From the NCBI GenBank assembly GCA_037693485.1, contig CM075346.1:52374001-52438000 (forward strand): a stretch of DNA of 64,000 bases, read 5' to 3'. Source of the DNA: Kitagawia praeruptora. Taxonomy: Eukaryota; Streptophyta; Magnoliopsida; Apiales; Apiaceae. The notes beneath the pieces were generated by a model. It did not search any database. It saw only the letters and a list, made by a program, of their open reading frames with translations, and was not told where the DNA came from. The first letter of the stretch is position 1; the number at the start of each line of letters is the position of its first letter. The translations under genes were made by a program, and so were the position numbers. Shown here piece after piece: positions 1 to 10,106 of the stretch.

Positions 1-1232
1 TGGGAGGATATGGATGGGCTGACAGTTGCCTCAATTAGTAAGTTTCTTCGCTTCTTTAGTGGAGGCAGAGCTGTGGGATCACTCATATCACTACTTCTTA
101 CATTAGGTCTTTTCACTGTTAATTTACTTCTGGATTTGGGTTTTGAGATTTGAGATGACACTGTGTTTGGCTCTAAGACCTGGGATAGAAGTTGTGGTTC
201 TACAACCTCTTGGTCTAACCTATCAGCCAATTGGGCTCCAGAAGTAGTTTGAGATACAGAAGTAGTTTCAGGGAAAGATGAGAATACCTGTTCAGTAGCA
301 GTTGCAGAAATCCCAGCAATAGTGGGTTGAGCCACTTGAAGTTGATGTTCAGGTTCAGGAGCAGTTGCTGCTTCTTGTTCTGGTTGCTCAGGAACATGCT
401 CAGGTTGCTGTTGAGGTGGTTGTTCTTGTATGATTGGCAGTTCTATGAAGTTGGACATATACTGAGTAATGACCACTGGAACATTTGTGAACTTCCTCAT
501 TGTTGCTAACCTGGTGAAGAATTTTTTATGTGTTTTTCCTGAAGCTTCAGTACGAGAGTTAGCAAACAATCTTTGATGAACATCAGAAACAACATGATTA
601 AATATAATAGTTAAAAACCTTGGATAGTAACAATCAACTTTACTACCCAAATCATGATCGTTCTTGGCAGTTATGAGACGACTTACCATGGCATCAAAAA
701 TTAATTTACCAAAATTAATCCTTTGATTATGAGCAACTGCATAACCAATTCTCTGAAGCAAAATTGGAATATTGTGAAAATTATTCTTTTTAGTGTTAGC
801 AAACACCTTAGCAATTGTGTCAAAGAAATAATCCCACTCAGCCATGAAGTTAATTTTAGACAACTTAGAAAGATCAACTTCTCCTTGATAATGGATGTCA
901 TGGAAAAATTGTGTCAGCACTGCTTCAGATGGAACATCAACAAAGTCATTTGTTGGAAGTCGTAGAACGGTGTTAACAGTTGAGTCATCCACAACATAAG
1001 GTGTGTCTCCCACAGTAAAAGTGAAAGAACTAGAGTCTGTCGAGAGAACAAATGTAGAACAAATCGCCAAAAGTGAATCAACTTTTAACGGAGCATTGAG
1101 AATCATGGCATGACGAATAAGAGAATGCTCATTTAAAAATCGAATCCAAGGTTTAACCCTCTCGAGAGTACAATTATCGGGATTAAAATGACCAACAAAA
1201 TTACGATTGATAATCTCCATATTAACAGACAT
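1..1232 (-). CDS. env-like third ORF of SIRE-type element A (partial, 3' end outside window)
   Basis: Reading leftwards from the ATG at 1232, the frame is open for 410 codons to the window edge, with no stop. The first ~250 residues form a globular domain. It matches, at low similarity, the corresponding domain of element C: an F-[IL]-N-[KE] stretch with 'RHAM' or 'GHAI', then a short helix before 'STF' or 'NTAH'. The C-terminal part is low complexity, rich in Gln, Glu and Pro, followed by a basic patch (LKKRRN). No signal peptide or clear membrane helix is visible in this part. It follows pol in the position of the SIRE env-like ORF, whose function is not known. The ATG at 1232 is the first one after an ATG-free leader of over 500 nt. 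Confidence 0.75.
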   Translation of the reverse strand, partial: MSVNMEIINRNFVGHFNPDNCTLERVKPWIRFLNEHSLIRHAMILNAPLKVDSLLAICSTFVLSTDSSSFTFTVGDTPYVVDDSTVNTVLRLPTNDFVDVPSEAVLTQFFHDIHYQGEVDLSKLSKINFMAEWDYFFDTIAKVFANTKKNNFHNIPILLQRIGYAVAHNQRINFGKLIFDAMVSRLITAKNDHDLGSKVDCYYPRFLTIIFNHVVSDVHQRLFANSRTEASGKTHKKFFTRLATMRKFTNVPVVITQYMSNFIELPIIQEQPPQQQPEHVPEQPEQEAATAPEPEHQLQVAQPTIAGISATATEQVFSSFPETTSVSQTTSGAQLADRLDQEVVEPQLLSQVLEPNTVSSQISKPKSRSKLTVKRPNVRSSDMSDPTALPPLKKRRNLLIEATVSPSISS

Positions 1233-1790
1233 TTTAACTTCAACACACTGAATTAATTTGCCCAAATTCGAATTTTAGGGATTTTAACAGTTATTTAGCA
1301 AAATTCGAAAAATCCAAACTTCACAGAAAATTATGAAAATAACGAACGATGATCTCTGAACACACACAAACTCACTACTATTTTTAGATTTCTCAAAATC
1401 AAACCCAAACTCTCTGTATTTCAGATCTAGCGAATGGGTTTTGAAAAATTTGATACTCTTTAATTTCAACCAAATCGTGATTTATGATAACCAGATAGAG
1501 AGTCGATGTATGTTCTCTGAATCCTCACGAGTACACCAGTCAAATCGTTCTCAAAGTCCAGTTAATCCAAGAGATTCGAATGAGTTTTCGAAAATTAAGA
1601 TTTCAAACAACTTAACCAAATCAAGATTTTAGACAGTGAATACGACGGGCTTGAAGAGATCGGTCTAATGGTGTTAACAACGTTCGAATTGATCAAGAAA
1701 CGAGAGAGAATGAGTCGAAAATTTGGCAGCAGTTCGTTGTATATATCGTATGTATATAAACGAACAGAGAAAGAGTACTCAGAGACTTAA
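1233..1790 (-). promoter_or_regulatory. Candidate internal promoter and AUG-free leader of the env-like ORF (element A)
   Basis: On the minus strand, TATA-like sequence (TTTATATAC near 1759-1751, then GATATATACA) lies about 500 nt upstream of the env-like ATG at 1232. Between it and that ATG I find no ATG in any frame on the sense strand (no CAT on the plus strand from 1233 to about 2030). At one per 64 trinucleotides, about 8 would be expected in 530 nt. Such a clean leader fits a separate transcript for the env-like ORF. This is inference; no transcript evidence is available here. Confidence 0.4.
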
Positions 1791-2360
1791 CTCGTGAGTT
1801 TAGACTGAGAATAGATTATTGATAGTCTACACACACAATCTATATATATACTAAGCGATAGTCTAGATGATAGTCTGCCCGATAGTCTAAAAGAAATAAG
1901 AGAAAATTAACTTCAAAATAAACTAAAACAGACTATTGTTGGATAGTCTGACAGATAGTCTAAAAGAGCTATTTAAAAGACTATAGACTACTAATTTACA
2001 CTACAGACTATTGAGTATAGACTATTTAATTTACATTAATAATACACAGACTATTGTATATAGACTATTGGCTGGATAGTCTGCCCGATAATCTGAGTAG
2101 ACAAAAATTGTCTAACAGACTATAACTAACGTTACAGACTAACTGAACATTAGTAAGATAGACTATTAATTAAAGACAAATTTTTTAATATTAACAGACT
2201 ATGAGACTATTAGAGACTAACTATGTAGACTATTATTTAACCGATTATAGACTAACAATGTAGACTATAATTTACATTAATAAAGGCTATACAATACAGA
2301 CTATTTAATTTACATTATTAATATACTATAAACCAACAAATCATAGTCTGTAAGTAACCA
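1790..2360. repeat. Dispersed AGACTAT/ATAGTCT word array in the element A post-pol spacer
   Basis: More than twenty copies of AGACTAT or its complement ATAGTCT lie in about 570 bp, in both orientations on the same strand. They are often extended to GATAGTCTG or CAGACTATT, with irregular spacing and AT-rich filler. The same word crowds the LTR of this family (solo LTR at 8576-10106) but is not enriched in the pol coding region. It is not a simple tandem repeat, because the spacers differ. Confidence 0.75.
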
Positions 2361-2913
2361 AACTAACAGTTCAAACTAACACATGAACTGTTAACTCCTA
2401 ATAATACAGAAAATTCGAACATTTAATATAATAATACTGATTTACAACACTATTAATCTGACCATAGATTATCCTTTACACGGAAACGATGCATTAATAC
2501 CAAAAGGACAAACACTACAAATCAATAAAATAAAATATTAATAATTTACATAAATATTCATGGTAAATTAATAAATCTATATATTTTCTAATAAAATAAC
2601 TTTCTAATAGAAAATTATTTAAAAAGAAAATATGACTTATTAAACCATCATAAATATAATTTTCAAGAAAAATAAGTTTCTCATAAATTACAACTTGTAA
2701 GATTTGAGAAAAATATTTTTAAGGAAAAAGAATTATTTAAACATTGAAAAGAAGTAAGTAGGAATATATTAAGATGATAATGACAATGCTTTGAACATTA
2801 ACAAGTAACAAGGTAAGTTGATAAAATAATTGTACAAGTGATTTTAATTAACAAATATTAACAAGACAATCACTTGTAAATTATTAAAGATCAAACCTCA
2901 GATATTAACTAGT
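2361..2913. other. AT-rich non-coding spacer downstream of element A pol
   Basis: Very AT-rich sequence between the pol stop and the AGACTAT array. I see no ORF, motif or repeat that I can support. Confidence 0.5.
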
Positions 2914-5189
2914 TTAATTACTAGGACTATTTAACATACCCAATTCACCAACAATTCTGGTGAATGTGGATTCGTCAAGAGACTTAGTAAAAATATCTGT
3001 TGTTTGTTCTTCCGTGGGTACAAAATGTAACTCCACGGTACCATTCATGACATGCTCTCGGATAAAATGATACCTGATGTCGATGTGCTTGGTCCTCGTA
3101 TGCTGCACAGGATTGTTGGAGATTGCTATGGCACTTGTATTGTCACACAGAATTGGAATATTGTCAAGTACAAAGCCATAGTCACGCAGCTGATTCCTAA
3201 TCCACAAGATTTGAGCACAACAGCTTCCAGCAGCTATATATTCTGCTTCAGCTGTTGAGTTGGAAACTGTTTGTTGTTTCTTGCTGTACCAGGAGACCAA
3301 CCTACCACCTAGGAATTGACAACTCCCAAAGGTGCTTTTTCTATCTACAACACTTCCTGCATAATCTGAATCTGTATATCCAACAAGGTTAAAACCAGAT
3401 TCTTTAGGGTACCAAATACCTAAGTTAGGTGTACCCTTAAGATATCTCAAGATTCGTTTAACAGCAATGAGATGCACATCTCTAGGATCCGCTTGGAACC
3501 TTGCACACAAGCATGTAGCATACATAATATCAGGTCTACTTGCAGTAAGGTAAAGTAATGAACCTATCATACCTCTATAGCTTGTGATATCTACCTTAGC
3601 AGAATTTTCACAAGCTCCAAATTTCACAGCTGTTGATGATGGTGTTCTTGCTGAAGATGAGTCCTCCATTTGATATTTCTTGAGGAGCTCTCTGACATAC
3701 TTGGATTGACAAATAAAAATTCCATATGTCCTTTGACTTACTTGTAATCCAAGAAAGAACTTCAGCTCACCCATCAGGCTCATCTCAAATTTACCCTGCA
3801 TTAGCTTAGCAAATTTCTTGCACAGAAGATCATTAGTAGACCAAAATATTATATCGTCCACATAGACTTGGACTAATATAGTATCATTCTTATGTTTCTT
3901 AGTAAAGAGAGTTTTGTCTATGACACCTCTAACAAATCCATTTTCAAGTAAAAATTCAGAAAGAGTGTCATACCATTTCCTTGGAGCTTGCTTAAGACCA
4001 TAAATTGCCTTGAAGAGAAAGTAGACATAATCCATGAATTCTGGATCTTCAAAGCCAGGGGTTGTTCTACATATACCTCTTCATCCAGCTTGCCATTCAG
4101 GAAGGCACTCTTGACATCCATTTGATAAACTTTGAAGTTTGAATGTGCTGCGAATGCCAAGAATATCCTTATAGCCTCAAGTCTAGCCACTGGTGCATAG
4201 GTTTCATCATAATCTATTCCTTCAGCTTGGGAATAACCTTTAGCAACCAGTCTTGCTTTGTTTCTAGTTACAATGCCATCTTCATCAAGTTTGTTTCTGA
4301 ATACCCACCTGGTATCAACTATTTTCCTGTCTTTAGGTCTGGGTACCAGCTTCCATACTTCTTGTTGTTTGAATTGATTGAGTTCATCTTGCATAGCAAT
4401 CACCCAATCAGGATCAGAAAGAGCTTCTTCTGTTTTCTTGGGTTCTATTGCAGACAGAAACCCAGAATAATTGCATTGATTTTGATAGCTCCTTCTAGTT
4501 TTTACACCAATATCTGGATCACCAACGATCAACTCAAAAGGATGAGCTCTATTCCACACAGTCTGTCTGGGAAGATTTGACCTTGATGATTCGCCTTGTT
4601 CTTCATTATGATGTTGAGTATGACCAGCTGATCCTTCATCACCTCCCCCTGAGTTGTTGCCAGTTTGACTAGATGAATGTTCAGGAGTGTCAGTGGTATC
4701 TCCAGTCTGATCATTGTTTCCACCACCACCACCCTGATCATTATCATCATTATTACTGTTATCATTAGCAACAACATCAGGTTGGTTGTCACCATCTGAA
4801 TCGGAGTCTGTCATATCATCGAAAGATAACTTTTCAGATGAATCCTCCGTTTGGATACTAGGAAGTTTAGTGTCATCAAATGATACATTGACACTTTCAA
4901 GCATTGTCTGATGATCAATCACATACACCCTGTAAGCTCTTCTTGAATAACCAATGAAAATTGCTTCATGTGCTTTGGCCTCAAATTTTCCACCACGATC
5001 ATCTCCATCTTTAAGCACAAAGCATTTTGCTCCAAATACATGAAAGTACTTGAGTGTTGGTCTCTTCTCATACATTATTTCATAGGGGGTCTTCATCAAG
5101 TCTTTGTTGATTAAAGTTCGATTCTGGGTATAACATGCAGTATTGACAGCTTCAGCCCAAAAGTACAAGGGAAGCCTTGATTCACTTAA

Positions 5190-5202
5190 TTAGCAAAAAA
5201 AA
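5190..5202 (+). mobile_element. Tail-only retroposon insertion (TTAGC plus poly-A)
   Basis: Within element A integrase, TTAGC followed by eight A's is flanked by a perfect 18-bp direct duplication, AAGCCTTGATTCACTTAA (5172-5189 and 5203-5220). A long target duplication and a 3' poly-A tail are the hallmarks of LINE-type target-primed reverse transcription. Here only about 13 bp of element was inserted. The same 3' end (TTAGC then A's) closes the 2.87 kb retroposon ending at 61876, so both probably belong to one family. Confidence 0.75.
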
Positions 5203-5784
5203 AAGCCTTGATTCACTTAACATAGTACGTGCAGCTTCAATCAAGGTTCTATTCTTTCTTTCTACTACCCCATTTTGCTGAGGAGTTCTTGGGGCTGAGT
5301 ACTGCCTTGTTATTCCCTTTTCAGTACAAAAATCATTTAGAACTGCATTCTTAAATTCAGTTCCATTGTCTGACCTTATTGCTCTTACTGGTTTCTTGTA
5401 CTCCATTTCTTCAGTGCTTCCAGTGTTCATATTGGCCACGTACAGATTGCCTTTTCTGACTCCTGTAAGAGATGGTTGTTCATGTCTCTTGTGTGAGATT
5501 AGACAATTCTTCTTGTTGAAGTAAGCCTGGAATCCCTTGTCACAAAATTGACTGACACTTAACAAATTGTGCTCAAGTCCTTTCACAAAAGACACTTCAT
5601 CAATGATAACATTTCCAGCTTCCAATCTGCCATATCCATCAGTTGTACCTATGCTGTTATCTCCAAAGGTAACAACTGGGCCGTCTTTCTCAACCACATT
5701 TGTCAGCAGGGTTCTGTCTCCAGTCATATGTCTTGAACATCCACTGTCCAAGATCCAGGTCACTTGATCAACCTGTTTCACACC

Positions 5785-5819
5785 CTGCAATGACAAATAG
5801 ATTAAACCTTCTTCAGAAC
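5785..5819 (-). promoter_or_regulatory. gag/pol junction of element A: 35-nt GT..AG interval with -1 frame offset
   Basis: The gag frame reads GPNQIW and then stops at TAA (5802). The pol frame enters 35 nt later after TTGCAG|GG. The 35-nt interval starts with GT, ends with AG, has a pyrimidine-rich stretch before the AG, and skipping it would leave gag and pol in register. Element C has the same 35-nt arrangement (45221-45255). A 35-nt spliceosomal intron would be far below usual plant size, so a -1 frameshift, or use of the AG with a distant donor, are the alternatives. Confidence 0.5.
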
Positions 5820-7927
5820 CCAAATCTGATTGGGTCCAGAATACTTAAAGAATTGGCCTTTGTCAGGCAAAACAACATTTTTAACGTTGACACCATTTTC
5901 ACCACTAATCAACAAACATTTAACCCTATAAACAGATTTGACAATCTTTTGTTTTATCTTGGGTATCCATGTTTCTTTTGCAGTAATGACATTTGTTTCA
6001 TTGACTGGACATTTGACCTTGTAAGCAGCCTTACCAAAAGTCTGTTTAGGCTTTGATACAAATGTCTCTCTCCTATCTTGAGGAGGACTAGCAGTCTTTG
6101 ATCTAACATTTTTATTCTTATTCATATGTTGTCGAGGAGCAGTCTTACCAGCACATGCTTGATTACCATTAAAGTAAGCAGACATTACATTAAAAGCACA
6201 AGACATACAATTGACAACACCACATGCTTTATGATAAATATCAATGATAGGCATGCTTTAGATGAACTGGTTGGATAAACAACCTTAACTGGTTTCTTAA
6301 CAGATTTAACATTATCAAGGACTATGCCATTTGCACTGTCCTCATTACGCATCTCTTCTTGAATAATGATAGAAGTGAAGTTTGGAGGTTCTGCAATCGA
6401 CTTCTTAAAGAGCGGATCTTCAACATTCTTAAGCACATGTGGTATACCCCTCTCTTTAGCACTAACAAGGTTAGGGGTATTTATGCCTAACAATCCAACA
6501 GCTTCGTTATAACCAAACCCTATTCCTACAGTTCGTTCTATAGCTTGTTTATTGAAATGCTCTTTAGAAAGTTTAACAGAATTAAAGCAACCACTAACCT
6601 TGGTTTCAAGTTCAGCAATTTTAGAAAGTTGTTTAGTCACTACTTCTAGAATGGATTTCTCTCTTCTATTAAGTCGTGCTATTTCTTCTTTTTGTTGATC
6701 TTGATTAACATGCACCTTTTTTAGTTCTAACACTTCATTTTCAAGTTCAGTGTTTAACAGATTTAATCTAGCAATGTGTTTTTGTGCATTAACCAAGGAA
6801 CCACCTAACTGACGAACCAACTCAGAGTCAGTAAGTTTTTCCTGTGGTTTAGGATCAGTGAGCATGTCACCATTTGCCATTAGTGCAAGATTTCCAAATT
6901 CTTCATCTTCACTATCTGTGTCATCCCAGCTTTTACCAGCAGCCACATAGGCTTTTCCAGGTTTCTTCTTTTCAGGAACATAATCTCTCTTCTGGGCTTG
7001 TTTGGGTTTCTGACACTCAGTGGCAAAGTGTCCAAGTTCATTGCAATTATAACAACAAATTTTGCTTCTATCAACAGTTCCAGTTTTGTAGCCACCTCTG
7101 CTACTGGAGGATGAAGAACCTCCTCTCTGGAATCTGTTATTAGACTTGAACTTAAACTTAGGATTTCTCCTAAATCTAAAGTTGCCAAACTGTCTAACCA
7201 TGAGTGCCATGGATTCATCCTCCAACTGATCCAATTCTTCTAATGAGTAAAACTCACTTCCATCCTGAGTAGCTGGTGTCTGACCATGTTCCACTTCAGT
7301 CTGCTCCTTGTCTGAGCTGTAAGGTCGAACAACCTTAGCTTCCACTTCCTTAGGAGCCTCAACCACTAATGCTGTAGATGAACTTGCAACTCTACCTTTA
7401 CCATGAATCTCTTTCTGTTGGACTTGTTCCAACTCATAGGTTTTTAAAATACCGAAGAGTTTTTCAAGAGTAACTTTATTCAAGTCACGAGATTCTCTTA
7501 TTGCTGTTATCCTGTGTTCCAGGTGAGTCGGCATAGTCAGTAAGAACTTCAGATTAATCTCCTTCTGTGTATAGTTCTTGCCATGGATTTGCAAGTTGTT
7601 GATTATTTTATTATACCTTTCAAACACTTCTTGAATGCCTTCATTAGGGCCAGCTCTGAAGTGTTCATACTCAGAGGTTAAGATTTGAAGTCTGTTCTCC
7701 CTGACTTCATCGGTTCCTTCATTAATGGTTTCAATAGTTTCCCACATGTGTTTGGCAGTTTTACAATTCATCACATGGCTATACATCACAGCATCCAGGG
7801 AATCTATTAGAATGAGTCTGAGGTTTTTATCAAGCCCTGCATCCTCCTTTTCCTCAGGTGTATAGGTAGCAGGGTCCTTTTCATAAGATTTAGCAGGGTT
7901 CTTTTCATAAGATTTAGCAGGAATCAC
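5802..7927 (-). pseudogene. gag of element A, N-terminally truncated and frameshifted
   Basis: From 7927 to about 6240 one open frame carries the copia gag domain (LRLILIDSLD, NCKTAKHMWETIE, EVRENRLQIL, KFLLTMPTHLEHRITAIRE). It is followed by a CCHC zinc knuckle (CYNCNELGHFATEC) near 7060-7020, then a Gln/Glu-rich coiled-coil-like stretch. A frameshift near 6240 moves the rest (6254-5802, with a second Cys-rich patch CGVVNCMSC) to another frame, ending in GPNQIW before the stop. About 80-100 N-terminal residues are absent compared with element C, because the element is truncated at 7925. A 24-bp tandem duplication encodes a repeated PAKSYEK at the new N-terminus. The GTG at 7927 is not a natural start. 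Confidence 0.88.
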
Positions 7928-7935
7928 AATAATTG
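7921..7935. other. Deletion junction between element A gag and element G 3' LTR
   Basis: Left of here is gag of element A. Right of here the sequence matches the interior of the element G LTR (same 16-bp run AATTGAATCGACTTTA at 21751). Both partners lose sequence at the joint: A loses its 5' LTR and gag start, and G loses roughly 1.7 kb of LTR end. This points to illegitimate recombination rather than transposition. A GGAAT is present at the joint and in the G paralogue. Confidence 0.65.
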
Positions 7936-8575
7936 AATCGACTTTAAATGAATATTGAAGGTAATATTCATTGACTAGAGCAAGCTCAAGTGAATATTTA
8001 AAATAATTTTTATCAAATAACTTGAGTTTGAATCAATGTTCGAAATAATATTTATAAAATAAATAGGGTTTGAATGAATATTCGAAATAATATTTATTGA
8101 ATAAATAAATTGAATGAGGGTTCCAAAAAATATTGGAATATTAAATCAATTTTAGATGAATATTAAAGATAATATTCATCGAATAAATAAATCTCTGATG
8201 AATATTCAAAATAATATTCATAAATAATCTCAAAGAAATATTCCAATAATATTCGTCAGATAATTAATGGAAAAAATTTACTTAAATATTTTCCTCTGAA
8301 AATAATCTCAGTATATCAAGAAATACCGACTCCCGGTCTATATTCAAATAATGAGATTCAGATGCCCTTCACTTAAGGGTTTTAGAACTATCCGGCTTAT
8401 AATAGATACGTTATCTATCTAGCTTATAAGCTATCAATGAATCGGGGAACATGTATCACAAAAACAGCCTTTAAAAAGGATTTGAAACTTACCTTGTAGT
8501 CGGGTGTGGGTAGAGGTAGTGGTAGTGTGCCCTGGATCTGCTCTACGATCTATAAACAATCAGAATATCCAAGAT

Positions 8576-10106
8576 TGTTAGGTCCGTTAAGATTGTAGAA
8601 GGGGGGGTTGAATACAATCTTTATCTTTTTATCGAAATTTGTCCGTTAAATAAAATTTAGTTTAGACAAATTTGAGCGGAATTAATTGAAACAAAATTCA
8701 AGTTAAATATAACGATATATTAAACTTGATGGTTGTTACAAAATCAGTACAGAGTATTATCACGTTAATAAAAACTAATTAGAAAATTCGACATGAACTT
8801 TTCTAATTTAGTTAATAAAAATCGAGATAAGAACTAGGAAACTTAATTCGCTAGTAATACAAGAGTCACAAATAATTAAGTTCTATTGGATCAAATATTA
8901 CAAATGAGTTGAACTTGATTTTCTGTGAATTAATTGAGATGGTCAGTGGCTTTAAAGATGAGAGAGATGTAATGTTTTCTTGCTTCTGTCTTTAAAACTT
9001 TTTCTCGTATGTCTTGAGTGAACCGCCTTCTGTCTCTTTTATTGAGATGATGTTGAAAATATCTTCTGTCTATTTTTAACACTTAATCAGACTATCCACA
9101 GACTGTCAAATGGCTTGCAGACTATCCAGGGGACATATAGACTACCGGTGTGACTATCTTACCTGTTGCAGACTACCGGTGTGACTATCTATCCACTTGC
9201 AGACTACCGGTGTGACTATCCATTCTCTTGCAGACTACCGGTGTGACTATCTGACTTGGCAGACTACCCAATTCTTTCTCCAGACTATCAGAATGACTAT
9301 CCTGATAGTCTTTAATACATGATTTTTCTGGCAGACTACCATGCAGACTTCCTGGTAGACAATCCCTTAGCAGACTATCAACCTGGACAGAGTATGCTGA
9401 GCAGACTAACTTCCAGACTATGCTGAGCAGACTACCTCCTTGACTATGCTGAGCAGACTATCTCCTAGACTATCTTAGATAGTCTTTTAATAATAAAACC
9501 ATACTCTAAAAACACTTCTAATAGTCTTTTAGCAATCTATATTAATTCTAAATTAATTAATTCAATAATTAACTTAATAAATAAATTAATTCTTGAAGAA
9601 TTAATTTATCAATTAAGTTAACTAAATACTTTAAATTAATTAATAGAGAATTAACATAATTCATTTGATAATCTAACCTTCACTTTTAAACCACTGAAAT
9701 AAACAAAGAACCTCTACTGAATATTTGTTGACGCTCGATGCACGGTCTGGTTCATGAACGACTAACTTCAACTTCTGTTCTTCATTTTGACTTTAAGCTG
9801 TGGTCAATTTCTTCTCTCAACTTTCTTTAAATATTCTGTACTGATACTGTCTCTTGTCACTTGTAGAAATCTCTGTCCTTCTGAATTAAATCCATGACTT
9901 TGAATACCACACTGAGGCTTGATCAGTAGACTGAACTTCTTCCAGTGTAAAATATCAAAACTATAGATTGACTTGTAGATTTGTTTCTTCTGATAGATAG
10001 CATCTTCTGAGATTCCTGTGACAGTTAATGTTATTTACTTATTACAATTTACTTTAAGTTGAGTTGGATCCTCGAACTACAAATAGGCTGAGTCATATGC
10101 CTTTCA
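8576..10106 (-). mobile_element. Solo LTR of the element A family (SIRE-type copia), 1531 bp
   Basis: Flanked by a perfect 5-bp duplication AAGAT (8571-8575 and 10107-10111). The plus-strand start TGTTAGGTCC is the complement of an LTR end homologous to that of element C (GGGACCAACA), including a run of G's followed by TTGAATAC. The empty site is present in the paralogous G LTR at about 21920-21940, where a single AAGAT joins the same flanks. It carries the AGACTAT/GACTACC words typical of element A. There is no internal region, so it is a solo LTR left by LTR-LTR recombination. Confidence 0.88.
9086..9480 (+). repeat. GACTA[TC]C word cluster with a 31-bp minisatellite in the A-family solo LTR
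   Basis: About twenty copies of GACTATC or GACTACC occur in 400 bp. Between 9137 and 9260 they form a composite, GACTACCGGTGTGACTATC, repeated four times at 30-31 bp spacing (starts near 9139, 9170, 9201, 9231). Further on, the unit changes to GAGCAGACTA repeats (9398-9460). GACTACCGGT also contains the palindrome ACCGGT. Confidence 0.8.

Larger units (their letters stand above)
2914..5823 (-). pseudogene. pol of element A (protease, integrase, RT, RNase H), disrupted
   Basis: Pieces in order on the minus strand: 5823-5203 has the copia protease site (LDSGCSRHMTGD) and part of the integrase core (RSDNGTEF, then ERKNRTLIEAART). 5168-3918 has the rest of integrase and the start of RT (KARLVAKG, DVKSAFLNG). 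4035-2914 has RT (VYVDDIIFWST, where copia RT usually reads FGST) and RNase H (DSDYAG, STAEAEYIAA, TKHIDIRYHF, DIFTKSLDE). Damage: the pre-integrase/HHCC region and the first catalytic Asp are deleted (the frame jumps from 'NLYVANMN' to the second-Asp motif), a 31-bp insertion with target duplication at 5172-5220 shifts the frame, and a base is lost near 4060. The pol frame is -1 relative to gag. Cannot encode an active polyprotein. Confidence 0.92.
1..7927 (-). mobile_element. Element A: SIRE-type Ty1/copia retrotransposon, partial
   Basis: On the minus strand the order is gag (7927-5802), pol (5823-2914), a long non-coding spacer, then an env-like ORF (1232 to the window edge). Gag, protease, integrase, RT and RNase H with a third ORF after pol is the SIRE/Maximus architecture of Ty1/copia. 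The 3' LTR lies left of the window. The 5' LTR, PBS and the first part of gag are missing because the element is cut at about 7925 and joined to an internal part of the element G LTR. Pol and gag carry several frameshifts, but the env-like ORF is open. Confidence 0.88.

Noticed and set aside
4143..4580. Plus-strand ORF of 145 codons across element A pol
   Set aside because: Antisense shadow of the integrase/RT coding region; the minus-strand frame carries the conserved motifs.
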